NCBI RefSeq assembly: GCF_011745145.1
Contig: NZ_CP050191.1
Coordinates: 3,382,704 to 3,446,703 of the forward strand
Direction of reading: 5' to 3'
Source of the DNA: Mycobacterium sp. DL440
Lineage (GTDB): Bacteria; Actinomycetota; Actinomycetes; Mycobacteriales; Mycobacteriaceae
DNA: 64,000 nucleotides
This document shows positions 56,196 to 64,000 of the stretch, one piece after another. The position numbers and the translations under genes are program-made. The notes under the pieces are model-generated. The model was not told where the DNA came from. It searched no databases and worked only from the letters and a program-made list of their open reading frames with translations. Positions within the stretch are counted from its first letter, which is position 1; each line of letters opens with the position of its first letter.

Positions 56196-57389
56196 CTACG
56201 GGCGACGCAGGATCAGCGCATCACCCTGGCCACCGGCACCACAGAGCGCGGCAACCGCGTAGCCGGACCCCTTACGGGCCAGTTCCAGCGCCGCATGCAG
56301 CGTGATGCGGGCGCCGGACATCCCGATTGGGTGGCCGATGGCGATCGCGCCGCCGTTGACGTTCACCTTCGCCGGGTCGACGCCCAGTTCCTTCGTCGAG
56401 GCCAGCGACACCGCAGCGAACGCCTCGTTGATCTCAAGCACGTCGAGTTGGTCGACGCTGATGCCCTCACGCTCGACAGCCTTCTTGATCGCATTGGCCG
56501 GCTGGCTCTGCAGTGTGGAGTCCGGACCGGCCACCACACCGTGAGCACCGATCTCACACAGCCAGTCCAGGCCCAGCTCCTGCGCCTTGGCCTTGCTCAT
56601 CACCACCACCGCAGCCGCACCATCCGAGATCTGCGACGACGAGCCGGCCGTGATGGTGCCGTCCTTGCGGAAGGCCGGACGCAGGCCACCCAGTGATTCA
56701 GCGGTCGTGTTGGCCCGGATGCCCTCGTCCTCGGCGAACTCGATCGGATCGCCCTTGCGCTGCGGGATCGACACCGGCACCACCTCGTCGGCGTACACCC
56801 CGTCCTTCCACGACGCGGCAGCCTTCTGGTGCGACTGGGCGGCAAACTCGTCCTGCTCGGCGCGGGTGAACTTGTCGACATCGTTGCGCTGCTCGGTGAG
56901 CGCGCCCATCGGCTGATCGGTGAACACGTCGTGCAGACCGTCGTAGGCCAGGTGGTCGACCAGCGTCGCATCGCCGTACTTGTAGCCCTCACGGCTCTTG
57001 GGCAGCAGGTGCGGGGCCTGGCTCATCGACTCCTGGCCACCGGCGACGACGACCTCGAACTCACCGGCCCGGATGAGCTGGTCAGCCAGTGCGATCGCGT
57101 CGATGCCCGACAGGCACATCTTGTTGATGGACAGCGCGGGCACGTCCCAGCCGATGCCGGCGGCCACCGCGGACTGACGGGCGGGCATCTGTCCGGCGCC
57201 CGCGGTCAGCACCTGACCCATGATCACGTAGTCGACCAGCGAAGCGTCTACGTTCGCTTTCTCCAGGGCACCGCGGATGGCGACCGCACCCAGGTCGCTA
57301 CCGGAAAAATCCTTCAGCGAACCCATCAACTTGCCGACCGGAGTACGCGCTCCAGCAACGATCACCGACGTGCGATTTTCCGCAGTCAT
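56196..57389 (-). CDS. fadA4: Acetyl-CoA acetyltransferase (thiolase) FadA4
   Basis: A 397-aa thiolase that condenses two acetyl-CoA or cleaves acetoacetyl-CoA. The acylated cysteine is Cys92 ([10 protein letters not shown]), the catalytic His is in [11 protein letters not shown], and the second Cys in [10 protein letters not shown]. Length and order are complete. It is the Rv1323 equivalent and is divergent from the epimerase gene, linking it to the methylmalonyl pathway. Confidence 0.95.
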   Translation of the reverse strand: MTAENRTSVIVAGARTPVGKLMGSLKDFSGSDLGAVAIRGALEKANVDASLVDYVIMGQVLTAGAGQMPARQSAVAAGIGWDVPALSINKMCLSGIDAIALADQLIRAGEFEVVVAGGQESMSQAPHLLPKSREGYKYGDATLVDHLAYDGLHDVFTDQPMGALTEQRNDVDKFTRAEQDEFAAQSHQKAAASWKDGVYADEVVPVSIPQRKGDPIEFAEDEGIRANTTAESLGGLRPAFRKDGTITAGSSSQISDGAAAVVVMSKAKAQELGLDWLCEIGAHGVVAGPDSTLQSQPANAIKKAVEREGISVDQLDVLEINEAFAAVSLASTKELGVDPAKVNVNGGAIAIGHPIGMSGARITLHAALELARKGSGYAVAALCGAGGQGDALILRRP

Positions 57390-57450
57390 TTCCTACCTCC
57401 AATGCCAGGTCCAAGAGCTGTGTGGGCGATCACACATACGCAAACGTTCA

Positions 57451-57463
57451 GGTAAAGGTTACC
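57451..57463. promoter_or_regulatory. Inverted repeat upstream of epimerase gene
   Basis: ggtaa-agg-ttacc is a short exact inverted repeat, 8 bases before the epimerase ATG, followed by gttacgtt. It may be a regulator site or part of a promoter for a leaderless or very short-leader transcript between the divergent fadA4 and epimerase genes. The symmetry is short, so support is weak. Confidence 0.35.
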
Positions 57464-57471
57464 GTTACGTT

Positions 57472-57945
57472 ATGACCGCCGATCAGGTTGATGCCCGTCC
57501 ACTGCTCGCCAGCGCGCTGGTGACGGCGATCGATCACGTCGGCATCGCGGTCGCGGATCTGGACGCCACCGCCAAGTGGTACCACGACAACCTCGGGATG
57601 ATCGTCCTGCACGAGGAGATCAACGAAGAGCAGGGCGTCCGCGAGGCGATGCTCTCGGTGCGCGGCGCCCCCAAGGGCAGTGCCCAGATCCAGCTTCTGG
57701 CTCCGTTGGACGAGAAGTCGACGATCGCCAAGTTCATCGACACCCGCGGCCCGGGCCTGCAGCAGTTGGCCTACCGGACCAGCGACATCGATGCCCTGTC
57801 CGAGCGGCTGCGCAGCAACGGCGTGCGGCTGCTCTACGACGCCCCCCGTAAGGGCACGGCGAACTCTCGCATCAACTTCGTCCACCCCAAGGACGCCGGC
57901 GGTGTGCTGATCGAGCTGGTGGAACCCGCCGCCGACGAGCACTGA
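57472..57945 (+). CDS. mce: Methylmalonyl-CoA epimerase
   Basis: A 157-aa vicinal-oxygen-chelate enzyme that interconverts (S)- and (R)-methylmalonyl-CoA. IDHVGIAVADLDATAKWYHDNLG, QIQLLAPLD and GVLIELVEP give the metal ligands (His, Gln, Glu) of the family. ATG 57472 begins the domain; open frame upstream is antisense to fadA4. It is divergent from fadA4. The split mutase at the other end of the window could use its product, but no fused methylmalonyl-CoA mutase is in the window. Confidence 0.93.
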   Translation: MTADQVDARPLLASALVTAIDHVGIAVADLDATAKWYHDNLGMIVLHEEINEEQGVREAMLSVRGAPKGSAQIQLLAPLDEKSTIAKFIDTRGPGLQQLAYRTSDIDALSERLRSNGVRLLYDAPRKGTANSRINFVHPKDAGGVLIELVEPAADEH

Positions 57946-57949
57946 CCGC

Positions 57950-58231
57950 TCAGGACCACTTTCTCGTCGGGCTGCGATGGGCCCGGTTCGCCCAGCAGGC
58001 GGTGTGCCAGTGCCTGCGGTCATCGATATCGCCGACATCGACCGGCACCACCACCACGTGTGCGGTAGCCACGCGGATCTCCTGGTCACATCCGGGGCAT
58101 CGATAGACTTTCACCGCCCGTGATGCGGTGACCACCCGCACCTCGTAGTCGTAACCGTCTGGGCCTGTCTCGACGCGCCGCGTAGGCGGCAGGGGTGCGA
58201 ACCGCCGGTCCTCGCGACGCCGGCGGCGCAT
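57950..58231 (-). CDS. Small conserved zinc-ribbon-like protein
   Basis: A 93-aa basic protein. The pattern YRCPGCDQEI followed by RRHWHTACW gives Cys, Cys, His and Cys, a likely metal site. Arginine-rich N-terminus ([10 protein letters not shown]). It starts at the last base of nucS (one-base overlap), so it is co-translated. Similar proteins occur beside nucS in actinobacteria. Function unknown; nucleic-acid binding is plausible. Confidence 0.75.
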   Translation of the reverse strand: MRRRRREDRRFAPLPPTRRVETGPDGYDYEVRVVTASRAVKVYRCPGCDQEIRVATAHVVVVPVDVGDIDDRRHWHTACWANRAHRSPTRKWS

Positions 58232-58902
58232 CAGAACAGCCGGTATTCGTCGCTGTCCATGCCCCGCATCTGGTCATAATCCAAAGTCACGCAACGGATT
58301 CCACGATCCGTGGCCAATGTTCGGGCCTGTGGCTTGATCTGCTGGGCAGCGAACACGCCCGCCACCGGAGCCAGGACCGTGTCGCGGTTGAGCAGGTCGA
58401 GGTAACGCGTCAGCTGTTCCACCCCGTCGATCTCGCCGCGGCGCTTGATCTCCACGGCCACCGAACGGCCCAGCTCGTCACGGCACATCAGATCGACCGG
58501 GCCGATCGCGGTGGGGTACTCACGGCGCACCAGCGTGTAACCGGCGCCCAGGAGCTCGACGTGCTCGGCCAGCAGCACCTGCAGGTGCGCCTCGACGCCG
58601 TCCTTCACCAGACCGGGATCGACACCGAGCTCGTGGCTGGAGTCGTGCTCGATGTCCTCGACCGTGATGCGCAACTGCTCACCGGCCTTGTTCTCGACCA
58701 CCCACACCGGTGCTCCCTCGCCGTCCTGCTCTACGAGCCAGCACGGCGGGCTCATCCAGTTCAGCGGCTTGTAGGCGCGATCATCGGCATGGACACTGAT
58801 CGAACCGTCGGACTTGAACAACAACAGCCGGCGGGCCGATGGGAGGTGGGCGGTCAGCCGCCCGACATAGTCGACGGTGCACTGGGCAATCACGAGGCGC
58901 AC
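58231..58902 (-). CDS. nucS: Mismatch-specific endonuclease NucS/EndoMS
   Basis: A 223-aa nuclease (Rv1321-like) that cuts both strands at mismatches and replaces MutS-MutL repair in actinobacteria. The N-terminal domain starts [16 protein letters not shown]; the nuclease site is GPVDLMCRD...VAVEIKRRG (Asp, Glu, Lys). It ends SDEYRLF, with a C-terminal clamp-binding-like tail. GTG 58902 fits the family N-terminus and has AAGG upstream. It is divergent from the cyclase gene. Confidence 0.95.
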   Translation of the reverse strand: MRLVIAQCTVDYVGRLTAHLPSARRLLLFKSDGSISVHADDRAYKPLNWMSPPCWLVEQDGEGAPVWVVENKAGEQLRITVEDIEHDSSHELGVDPGLVKDGVEAHLQVLLAEHVELLGAGYTLVRREYPTAIGPVDLMCRDELGRSVAVEIKRRGEIDGVEQLTRYLDLLNRDTVLAPVAGVFAAQQIKPQARTLATDRGIRCVTLDYDQMRGMDSDEYRLF

Positions 58903-58948
58903 CCGATCCACCTTAAGGGCATGTCGGACGAACTAGGCTGACGCCACA

Positions 58949-60553
58949 ATGAACTCCGACAAATCGCTGGCACGACGGCTGGGCCGAGTGCTCGAAGGTG
59001 TCACCCGCCAGAACAGCCGGATCCCGATCACCCCGGAATACGGATCGTGGGTGCTGGGCCGGGTATCGGAGAGCCAACGCCGGCGCAGAGTACGCATCCA
59101 GGTGATCCTCACGAGCTTCGTGATCCTCGTGAACCTCCTCGGTATCGCCATCTCGCTGATCATCGTCACGCTGTTGTTCCCCACTCCGGATGTGTTCGAT
59201 CCTCAGGTCCGCTGGATCACCTTCATCGTGGCGCCCATCTACATGGCCTCGGCGTTGATCGTCGGGGTGTTCTGGGCGACGACCCGGGTGATCGACAACG
59301 TGCGCTGGGCCATCGAAGAACGCCCACCTACTGTCGCCGACCAACGGAACACGTTCTTCGCCCCCTTCAGGCTCACCCGGGTGCTGCTGTTCCTGTGGGG
59401 TGTGGGCACCGCGCTGTTGACGACGCTCTACGGCCTAGTCGACACCAATTACATTCCGAAGTTCCTGCTGGGCATCAGCTTTCCGGGCATCGTGGTGTCG
59501 GTCGGTTGTCACTTGTTCACCGAGTTCGCGCTGCGGCCGGTGGCCGCACAGGCGCTGGAAGCCGGACCACCGCCGGTCCGGCTGGCCCCGGGCATCATGG
59601 GCCGGACCATGGTGGTGTGGGCACTGAGCTCGGGGGTTCCCATCGTGGGCATCATGCTGGCCGCGGTGCTCGCGGTGACGCTCAACAACCTGACCCCGAC
59701 CCAGTTCGCCTACGCGGTCATCGGTTTGGGCTCCTTCGCGTTGATCTTCGGCTTCCTGTTGATGTGGATCCTGACCTATCTGACCGCAACCCCGATCCGG
59801 GTCGTGCGCGCCGCCCTCAACCGCGTCGAAAAGGGCGATCTGGACACCAACCTGGTGGTGTTCGACGGCACCGAACTGGGCCAGCTGCAACGCGGATTCA
59901 ACTCCATGGTGCACGGCCTGCGCGAGCGGGAGCGCGTCCGCGATCTGTTCGGCCGACATGTCGGCCGCGAGGTCGCCGCACTTGCCGAGCAGGAGAAGCC
60001 CGTGCTCGGCGGCGAGGAACGCCACGCCGCAGTGATTTTCGTCGATGTCATCGGTTCGACGAAGCTGGTGACCACACGGCCCGCGGTCGAGGTGGTCGAT
60101 CTGCTCAACCGGTTCTTCGCGGTCATCGTCGACGAGGTCGACAATCACCGCGGGCTGGTCAACAAGTTCGAGGGCGACGCAATACTGGCGGTGTTCGGTG
60201 CCCCGGTGTCGCTCCCCAACCCCGAGGACGAAGCATTGGGAGCCGCTCGGGCGATCGCGCGGCGGCTCCGAATCGAGGTGCCGGAGCTCGAGGCAGGCAT
60301 CGGGGTCGCGGCCGGCCAGGTGGTGGCGGGAAACGTCGGCGCCAAGCAACGCTTCGAGTACACCGTGATCGGGGGACCGGTCAACGAGGCCGCGCGGCTG
60401 TGCGATTTCTCCAAGCAGGTGCCCGGACACCTGGTGGCCTCATCGGACACCATCGCCAACGCGTCCGAAACTGAAAGAGCCCGTTGGTCGCTCGGCGAAT
60501 CGGTGGCCCTGCGGGGCCTGGGCGAGCCGACCCGCGTGGCCGTACCGGCCTAA
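58949..60553 (+). CDS. Membrane-bound class III adenylate cyclase
   Basis: A 534-aa protein of the Rv1318c-Rv1320c type. Six transmembrane helices (about 45-285) lead into a HAMP domain (about 290-345, TPIRVVRAALNRVEKGDLDT) and a class III cyclase domain (about 360-520). Metal aspartates are in FVDVIGSTKLV and KFEGDAILAVFG; GNVGAKQRFEYTVIGG is typical. It makes cAMP in response to an unknown membrane signal. M. tuberculosis has three tandem copies; here there is one. Its stop overlaps the glutaminase stop by four bases. Confidence 0.93.
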   Translation: MNSDKSLARRLGRVLEGVTRQNSRIPITPEYGSWVLGRVSESQRRRRVRIQVILTSFVILVNLLGIAISLIIVTLLFPTPDVFDPQVRWITFIVAPIYMASALIVGVFWATTRVIDNVRWAIEERPPTVADQRNTFFAPFRLTRVLLFLWGVGTALLTTLYGLVDTNYIPKFLLGISFPGIVVSVGCHLFTEFALRPVAAQALEAGPPPVRLAPGIMGRTMVVWALSSGVPIVGIMLAAVLAVTLNNLTPTQFAYAVIGLGSFALIFGFLLMWILTYLTATPIRVVRAALNRVEKGDLDTNLVVFDGTELGQLQRGFNSMVHGLRERERVRDLFGRHVGREVAALAEQEKPVLGGEERHAAVIFVDVIGSTKLVTTRPAVEVVDLLNRFFAVIVDEVDNHRGLVNKFEGDAILAVFGAPVSLPNPEDEALGAARAIARRLRIEVPELEAGIGVAAGQVVAGNVGAKQRFEYTVIGGPVNEAARLCDFSKQVPGHLVASSDTIANASETERARWSLGESVALRGLGEPTRVAVPA

Positions 60554-61833
60554 CCGGCGCTCCACTGTCGCGCCGCGTCGACTGCCTCGTCGAGGGTGCG
60601 GAACACGATCGCGTCATAGTCGTCGCGCCGGCCAGCAGGCACCACACGGCCGTCGGGGTCGACGAGGTAGGCCTCCTTGCCTGCGGCGGCCAGGCTGGCC
60701 CGCATTCCCGTCAGCATGCCGCGCGCGGCGTCGTTGATGTCATCGACCCGGGTGACGTCCAGCACGGCCACGGCATACCCACCGCGGTCGCGCTCGGCGG
60801 TCCGCAGCACCTGCTCAGCTCCGGCGAACAACAGATCCCCCTGGACCTCGTAGACCCGAATGCCGGGGTGCACCTCGAACACCGCCCGCAGCGTCGACGA
60901 CGACTCACGGGTAACGCTGAGGAAGTGCAATCCCAGCTGCGACGACAGGTTTCGGCACACCCGTACGCCGCGCACACTGTTACCGCGGGCATCCAGACGT
61001 GGCGAGTAGACGCCGATACCGAGTTGGCCGGGCAGCACCGCCACGATGCCGCCACCGACCCCACTCTTGGCGGGCATGCCCACAGCACTGACCCAATCGC
61101 CGGTCGCGTCATACATCCCGCAGGTCACCATCACACTGAGAGTGCGGCGAACCACCTTCCCGTCGATCACCCGCCGGCCGGTCAACGGATTGAGCCCGCC
61201 CCGCGCCAACGTGGTGGCCATGCGCGCCAGGTCGGTACTGGTCACCTTGACCGAACACTGCCGGAAGTACACGTCCAGTACCTCGTCCGGATCACCGTCC
61301 AGCACGCCGAAGCTGGCCAACATGTAGGCGATGGCCCGATTCCGGTTGCCGGTTGCCTTCTCCGAGGCGTACACCTCCATGTCGATCTCGAGCCGTCGGC
61401 CCGCACATGCCGAGTAGAACTCGCGGATGCGGTCGAACCGCTCGTCGGGGCTCGCTCCGGGTATCAGCGAAACCGCTGCAATCGCACCCGCGTTGATCAT
61501 CGGGTTTTTCGGCGTCTTGGTGACGTCGTCGACGCTGATTTCGTTGAACGCTTCACCGGAGGGTTCGACGCCGATCCTGGCGTCGACAGCATCCTGGCCG
61601 ATCTGGTCCAGGGCCAGGGCATAGGTGAACGGCTTCGAAATCGATTGAATGGTGAATTCGATTGCAGCATCGCCAGATTCGTAGATATAGCCGTCCGAGG
61701 AAGACAAGCTGAGTCCGAAACCCTCGGGGTCGACGTTGGCGAGCTCGGGGATGTAATTTGCCAGGGCGCCGTCGCGCGCGTCGAGCTGCTCGGCACGAAT
61801 CCGGTCCAGGTAGTGCTGCACCAGCTCGGCCAC
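60550..61833 (-). CDS. glsA: Glutaminase A with C-terminal STAS domain
   Basis: A 427-aa fusion. Residues 1-310 are a beta-lactamase-fold glutaminase (IPELANVDPEGFGLSL, QSISKPFTYALAL with the catalytic Ser-x-x-Lys, NPMINAGAIA, GMPAKSGVGGG) that hydrolyses glutamine to glutamate and ammonia. Residues 315-427 are a STAS domain (FEVHPGIRVYEVQGDLLFAG, VAVLDVTRVDDIND). GTG 61833 begins the family region; open frame upstream to 61926 overlaps ada-alkA. STAS could regulate activity. Convergent with the cyclase gene. Confidence 0.92.
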   Translation of the reverse strand: MAELVQHYLDRIRAEQLDARDGALANYIPELANVDPEGFGLSLSSSDGYIYESGDAAIEFTIQSISKPFTYALALDQIGQDAVDARIGVEPSGEAFNEISVDDVTKTPKNPMINAGAIAAVSLIPGASPDERFDRIREFYSACAGRRLEIDMEVYASEKATGNRNRAIAYMLASFGVLDGDPDEVLDVYFRQCSVKVTSTDLARMATTLARGGLNPLTGRRVIDGKVVRRTLSVMVTCGMYDATGDWVSAVGMPAKSGVGGGIVAVLPGQLGIGVYSPRLDARGNSVRGVRVCRNLSSQLGLHFLSVTRESSSTLRAVFEVHPGIRVYEVQGDLLFAGAEQVLRTAERDRGGYAVAVLDVTRVDDINDAARGMLTGMRASLAAAGKEAYLVDPDGRVVPAGRRDDYDAIVFRTLDEAVDAARQWSAG

Positions 61834-61920
61834 AGGTCGGAGTCTAGCCGCGAGCCGCCTATCACGACCATGTCGTTTTTCCGCTAGTGAAGCGCTGGAT
61901 GCCGTGTCATCGTGGAACGC

Positions 61921-63414
61921 ATGCACGAAGATTTCGACCGCTGTTACCGGGCCGTCCAGTCCAAGGACGCACGGTTCGACGGCTGGTTCGTCACCGCCGT
62001 GCTCACCACAGGCATCTACTGCCGCCCCAGCTGCCCCGTGCGCCCACCTTTTGCCCGGAACATGCGGTTCTATCCGACCGCCGCGGCCGCCCAGGCAGCC
62101 GGCTTCCGCGCCTGCAAACGCTGCCGTCCTGACGCCTCACCAGGCTCCCCCGAATGGAACGTGCGCGGCGACATCGTGGCGCGGTGCATGCGGCTCATCG
62201 CCGACGGCATCGTGGATCGCGAAGGAGTGACGGGACTGGCGGCTCGGGTGGGTTACACGAGCCGGCAGTTACAACGCATCATGCAGACCGAGCTGGGCGC
62301 CAATCCCCTGGCACTGGCCCGGGCCCAGCGCACCCAGACCGCTCGTGTTCTGATCGAAACCACCGAATTGCCGTTCGCGGACGTGGCGTTTGCCGCCGGC
62401 TTCGCCAGCATCCGACAGTTCAACGACACCGTCCGCACGGTGTGCGACCTGACGCCCACCCAGCTCCGGCTACGCGCCCGGAACCGATTCGCCACCGAGG
62501 TTTCGGCCGCTCCCGGCGTGCTGTCGCTACGGCTGCCGGTACGGACCCCGTTCTCCTACGAAGGGCTGTTCGGCCATCTGGCCGCCAGTGCAGTAACAGG
62601 ATTGGAAGAGGTGCGCGACGGACAATTCCGGCGCACCCTGAGGCTGCCGCACGGCCATGGCGTGGTCGGCCTGACACCGCAGCCCGACCATGTCCGCTGC
62701 CAGTTGGTGCTCGACGACTTCCGTGACCTCTCTGCCGCCATCGCACGGTGCCGACGGCTATTGGACCTCGACGCCGACCCTGAGGCGGTCGTGGACGCGC
62801 TCCAGGCCGATCCCGGGCTCGCCGCGGTGGTGGCCAAGGCGCCGGGGCAGCGCATCCCCCGCACCGTGGACGAAGCCGAACTCGCGCTCCGGGTGGTGAT
62901 CGGCCAACAGGTGTCGATCAAAGCGGCAGGCACACACGTGGGTCGCCTCGTCGCCCAGTACGGAACGCCGATCTCCGACGAATCGGGCGGACTGACGCAC
63001 GTCTTTCCCGACGTCTTCGATCTGACCGGCCTGGACCCCGGCCACCTCGCGATGCCGACATCCAGGAAGCGGACCGTCACCGCTCTGGCAGCCGCCATCG
63101 CCGATGGGGATCTGATCCTCGATCCAGGATCCGACTGGGAGCGGGCCCGCGCACAGCTTCTTGCGCTTCCCGGAATAGGGCCATGGACCACGGAGGTGAT
63201 CGCCATGCGCGGCCTCGGTGATCCAGATGCTTTCCCCGCCACCGATCTCGGTGTGCGCGCCGCGGCCGATCACTTGGGCTTGCCTACCAATGGACTGGTG
63301 GAGCACAGCATCCGATGGCGTCCATGGCGTGCCTACGCGACACAACACCTGTGGACCACACTGGACCACGCGGTGAACGAATGGCCCCCGCACGATCACG
63401 AGGAGAAGTCATGA
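61921..63414 (+). CDS. alkA: Ada-AlkA fusion, methylphosphotriester sensor and 3-methyladenine glycosylase
   Basis: A 497-aa fusion (Rv1317c-like). The N-terminal Ada domain has zinc cysteines Cys34, Cys38, Cys65 and Cys68 (GIYCRPSCPV, ACKRCRP). An AraC-type helix-turn-helix pair follows (about 85-185), then the AlkA domain with helix-hairpin-helix LPGIGPWTTEV and catalytic Asp442. Methylation of the sensor Cys probably activates its own transcription; the glycosylase removes alkylated bases. ATG 61921 matches the homologue; GTG 61912 is possible. ogt is coupled by an ATGA overlap. Confidence 0.95.
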   Translation: MHEDFDRCYRAVQSKDARFDGWFVTAVLTTGIYCRPSCPVRPPFARNMRFYPTAAAAQAAGFRACKRCRPDASPGSPEWNVRGDIVARCMRLIADGIVDREGVTGLAARVGYTSRQLQRIMQTELGANPLALARAQRTQTARVLIETTELPFADVAFAAGFASIRQFNDTVRTVCDLTPTQLRLRARNRFATEVSAAPGVLSLRLPVRTPFSYEGLFGHLAASAVTGLEEVRDGQFRRTLRLPHGHGVVGLTPQPDHVRCQLVLDDFRDLSAAIARCRRLLDLDADPEAVVDALQADPGLAAVVAKAPGQRIPRTVDEAELALRVVIGQQVSIKAAGTHVGRLVAQYGTPISDESGGLTHVFPDVFDLTGLDPGHLAMPTSRKRTVTALAAAIADGDLILDPGSDWERARAQLLALPGIGPWTTEVIAMRGLGDPDAFPATDLGVRAAADHLGLPTNGLVEHSIRWRPWRAYATQHLWTTLDHAVNEWPPHDHEEKS

Positions 63415-63908
63415 CGACACTGCATTACCGCACCATGGACAGCCCGGTCGGGCTCCTCACACTGGCCGGCCGGGATGGAAAGCTCATGCACCTCCGGATG
63501 GTCGATCAGACGTATGAACCGAGCCGCGAAGGATGGCAGAGCGACGAGACCGCCTTTGTCGAAGCGGTAGACCAACTGACCGACTATTTCGCGGGTGACC
63601 GGACCGAATTCGACCTCGAACTCGACATGGTGGGGACGCAGTTTCAGCGTCGCGTGTGGGAGGCCCTGCAGGCCATTCCTTACGGCCAGACCTGCTCATA
63701 CGGCGAGATCGCCCGTCAGATCGGCTCACCTGCCGCCTCCCGCGCGGTCGGCCTGGCCAACGGGCACAATCCGATCGGCATCATCGTGCCGTGCCATCGG
63801 GTGATCGGCGCGAATGGCAGCCTCACCGGGTACGGCGGCGGCTTGGACCGTAAACGCGCTTTGTTGGACTTGGAGAAGAGCCGCACAATGCCGGCTCTTT
63901 TCAATTGA
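63411..63908 (+). CDS. ogt: O6-alkylguanine-DNA alkyltransferase Ogt
   Basis: A 165-aa suicide repair protein that transfers O6-alkyl groups from guanine to its own Cys128 (IVPCHRV). The helix-turn-helix with SRAVGLANGHNPI and the downstream GSLTGYGGGLDRKRALLDLE are complete. It begins at an ATG overlapping the alkA stop by four bases, so the two alkylation-repair activities are produced together. Confidence 0.96.
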   Translation: MTTLHYRTMDSPVGLLTLAGRDGKLMHLRMVDQTYEPSREGWQSDETAFVEAVDQLTDYFAGDRTEFDLELDMVGTQFQRRVWEALQAIPYGQTCSYGEIARQIGSPAASRAVGLANGHNPIGIIVPCHRVIGANGSLTGYGGGLDRKRALLDLEKSRTMPALFN

Positions 63909-63910
63909 AT

Positions 63911-63953
63911 TAGGCAGGTTGTCAATTCCCAATAGGAATTGACAACCTGCCTA
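63911..63953. terminator. Hairpin terminator after ogt
   Basis: A perfect 19-bp stem (taggcaggttgtcaattcc and its complement) with a 5-base loop begins three bases after the ogt stop codon. Confidence 0.85.
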
Positions 63954-63965
63954 CATACAAAAATG

Positions 63966-63999
63966 CCCGAGCCCTCCAATCGAAATTGGAGGGCTCGGG
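63966..63999. terminator. Second hairpin at window end
   Basis: A perfect 15-bp stem (cccgagccctccaat and its complement) with loop cgaa lies 12 bases after the first hairpin. The pair of adjacent, unrelated stems suggests a convergent gene just beyond the window, each gene with its own terminator. Confidence 0.75.
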
Positions 64000-64000
64000 A

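Overview
The window is a high-GC chromosomal segment of a mycobacterium, most likely a rapid grower of the Mycolicibacterium type. Lineage markers are split F420 and cobalamin enzymes, an MspA-type porin, AhpC/AhpD, NucS, GlgE, the cysM-cysO-mec set, FadD-type ligases and a PGRS-like glycine-rich protein. From about 30.9 kb to the end, gene order follows, inverted, the M. tuberculosis block Rv1343c (lprD) down to Rv1316c (ogt). This is recalled knowledge of gene order, not a search result.

Layout. (1) 1-5.8 kb: acyl-CoA/B12 locus. On the minus strand are a split coenzyme-B12 acyl-CoA mutase and an F420 oxidoreductase that runs off the window. Diverging from them is a translationally coupled plus-strand operon: HSDL2-like SDR, acyl-CoA ligase and a 100-aa protein. 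A 28-bp direct repeat sits in the shared promoter region. (2) 5.8-12.6 kb: minus-strand SDR, kinase-like phosphotransferase, P450, an MFS transporter coupled to a LacI regulator, and ahpC-ahpD. (3) 12.8-30.8 kb: accessory-looking region. It holds a zinc-metallopeptidase lipoprotein, a DUF4333 protein, a stand-alone fatty-acyl-AMP ligase, a degenerate HSP90-family ATPase coupled to a helical-repeat protein and divergent from a protein of unknown function, a TetR gene with a hexanucleotide repeat, a secreted PGRS-like/GH5 endoglycoceramidase-like enzyme, a CocE/NonD hydrolase, a nitroreductase, a Fic-type winged-helix remnant, a K+ channel, tRNA-Leu(UAG) and a LAGLIDADG protein. (4) 30.9-44.4 kb: conserved core with lprD and DUF3817, a MarR/Bcr efflux pair, and the long minus-strand run clpS-aosR-P1 peptidase-mec-cysO-cysM-rhomboid-murI-cAMP phosphodiesterase-rph-rdgB. 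pncB and dinG lie on the plus strand. (5) 44.5-54.8 kb: a second zinc-metallopeptidase lipoprotein, an MspA-family porin, glgP with a coupled vgb-like gene, and divergent glgE-glgB. (6) 54.8-64 kb: CXXC-less thioredoxin/TPR protein, a second DUF3817 protein, fadA4, methylmalonyl-CoA epimerase, nucS, membrane adenylate cyclase, glutaminase-STAS, ada-alkA and ogt.

Several themes link the genes: propionyl/methylmalonyl-type acyl-CoA metabolism at both ends, thiocarboxylate-dependent cysteine synthesis under a redox regulator, alpha-glucan turnover (GlgE/GlgB/GlgP), and DNA alkylation and mismatch repair. The strongest candidate for an undescribed system is the HSP90-like/TPR/unknown cluster at 16.8-20.3 kb. 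No CRISPR array, insertion sequence or prophage was seen, and no gene-free stretch exceeds 300 bases.
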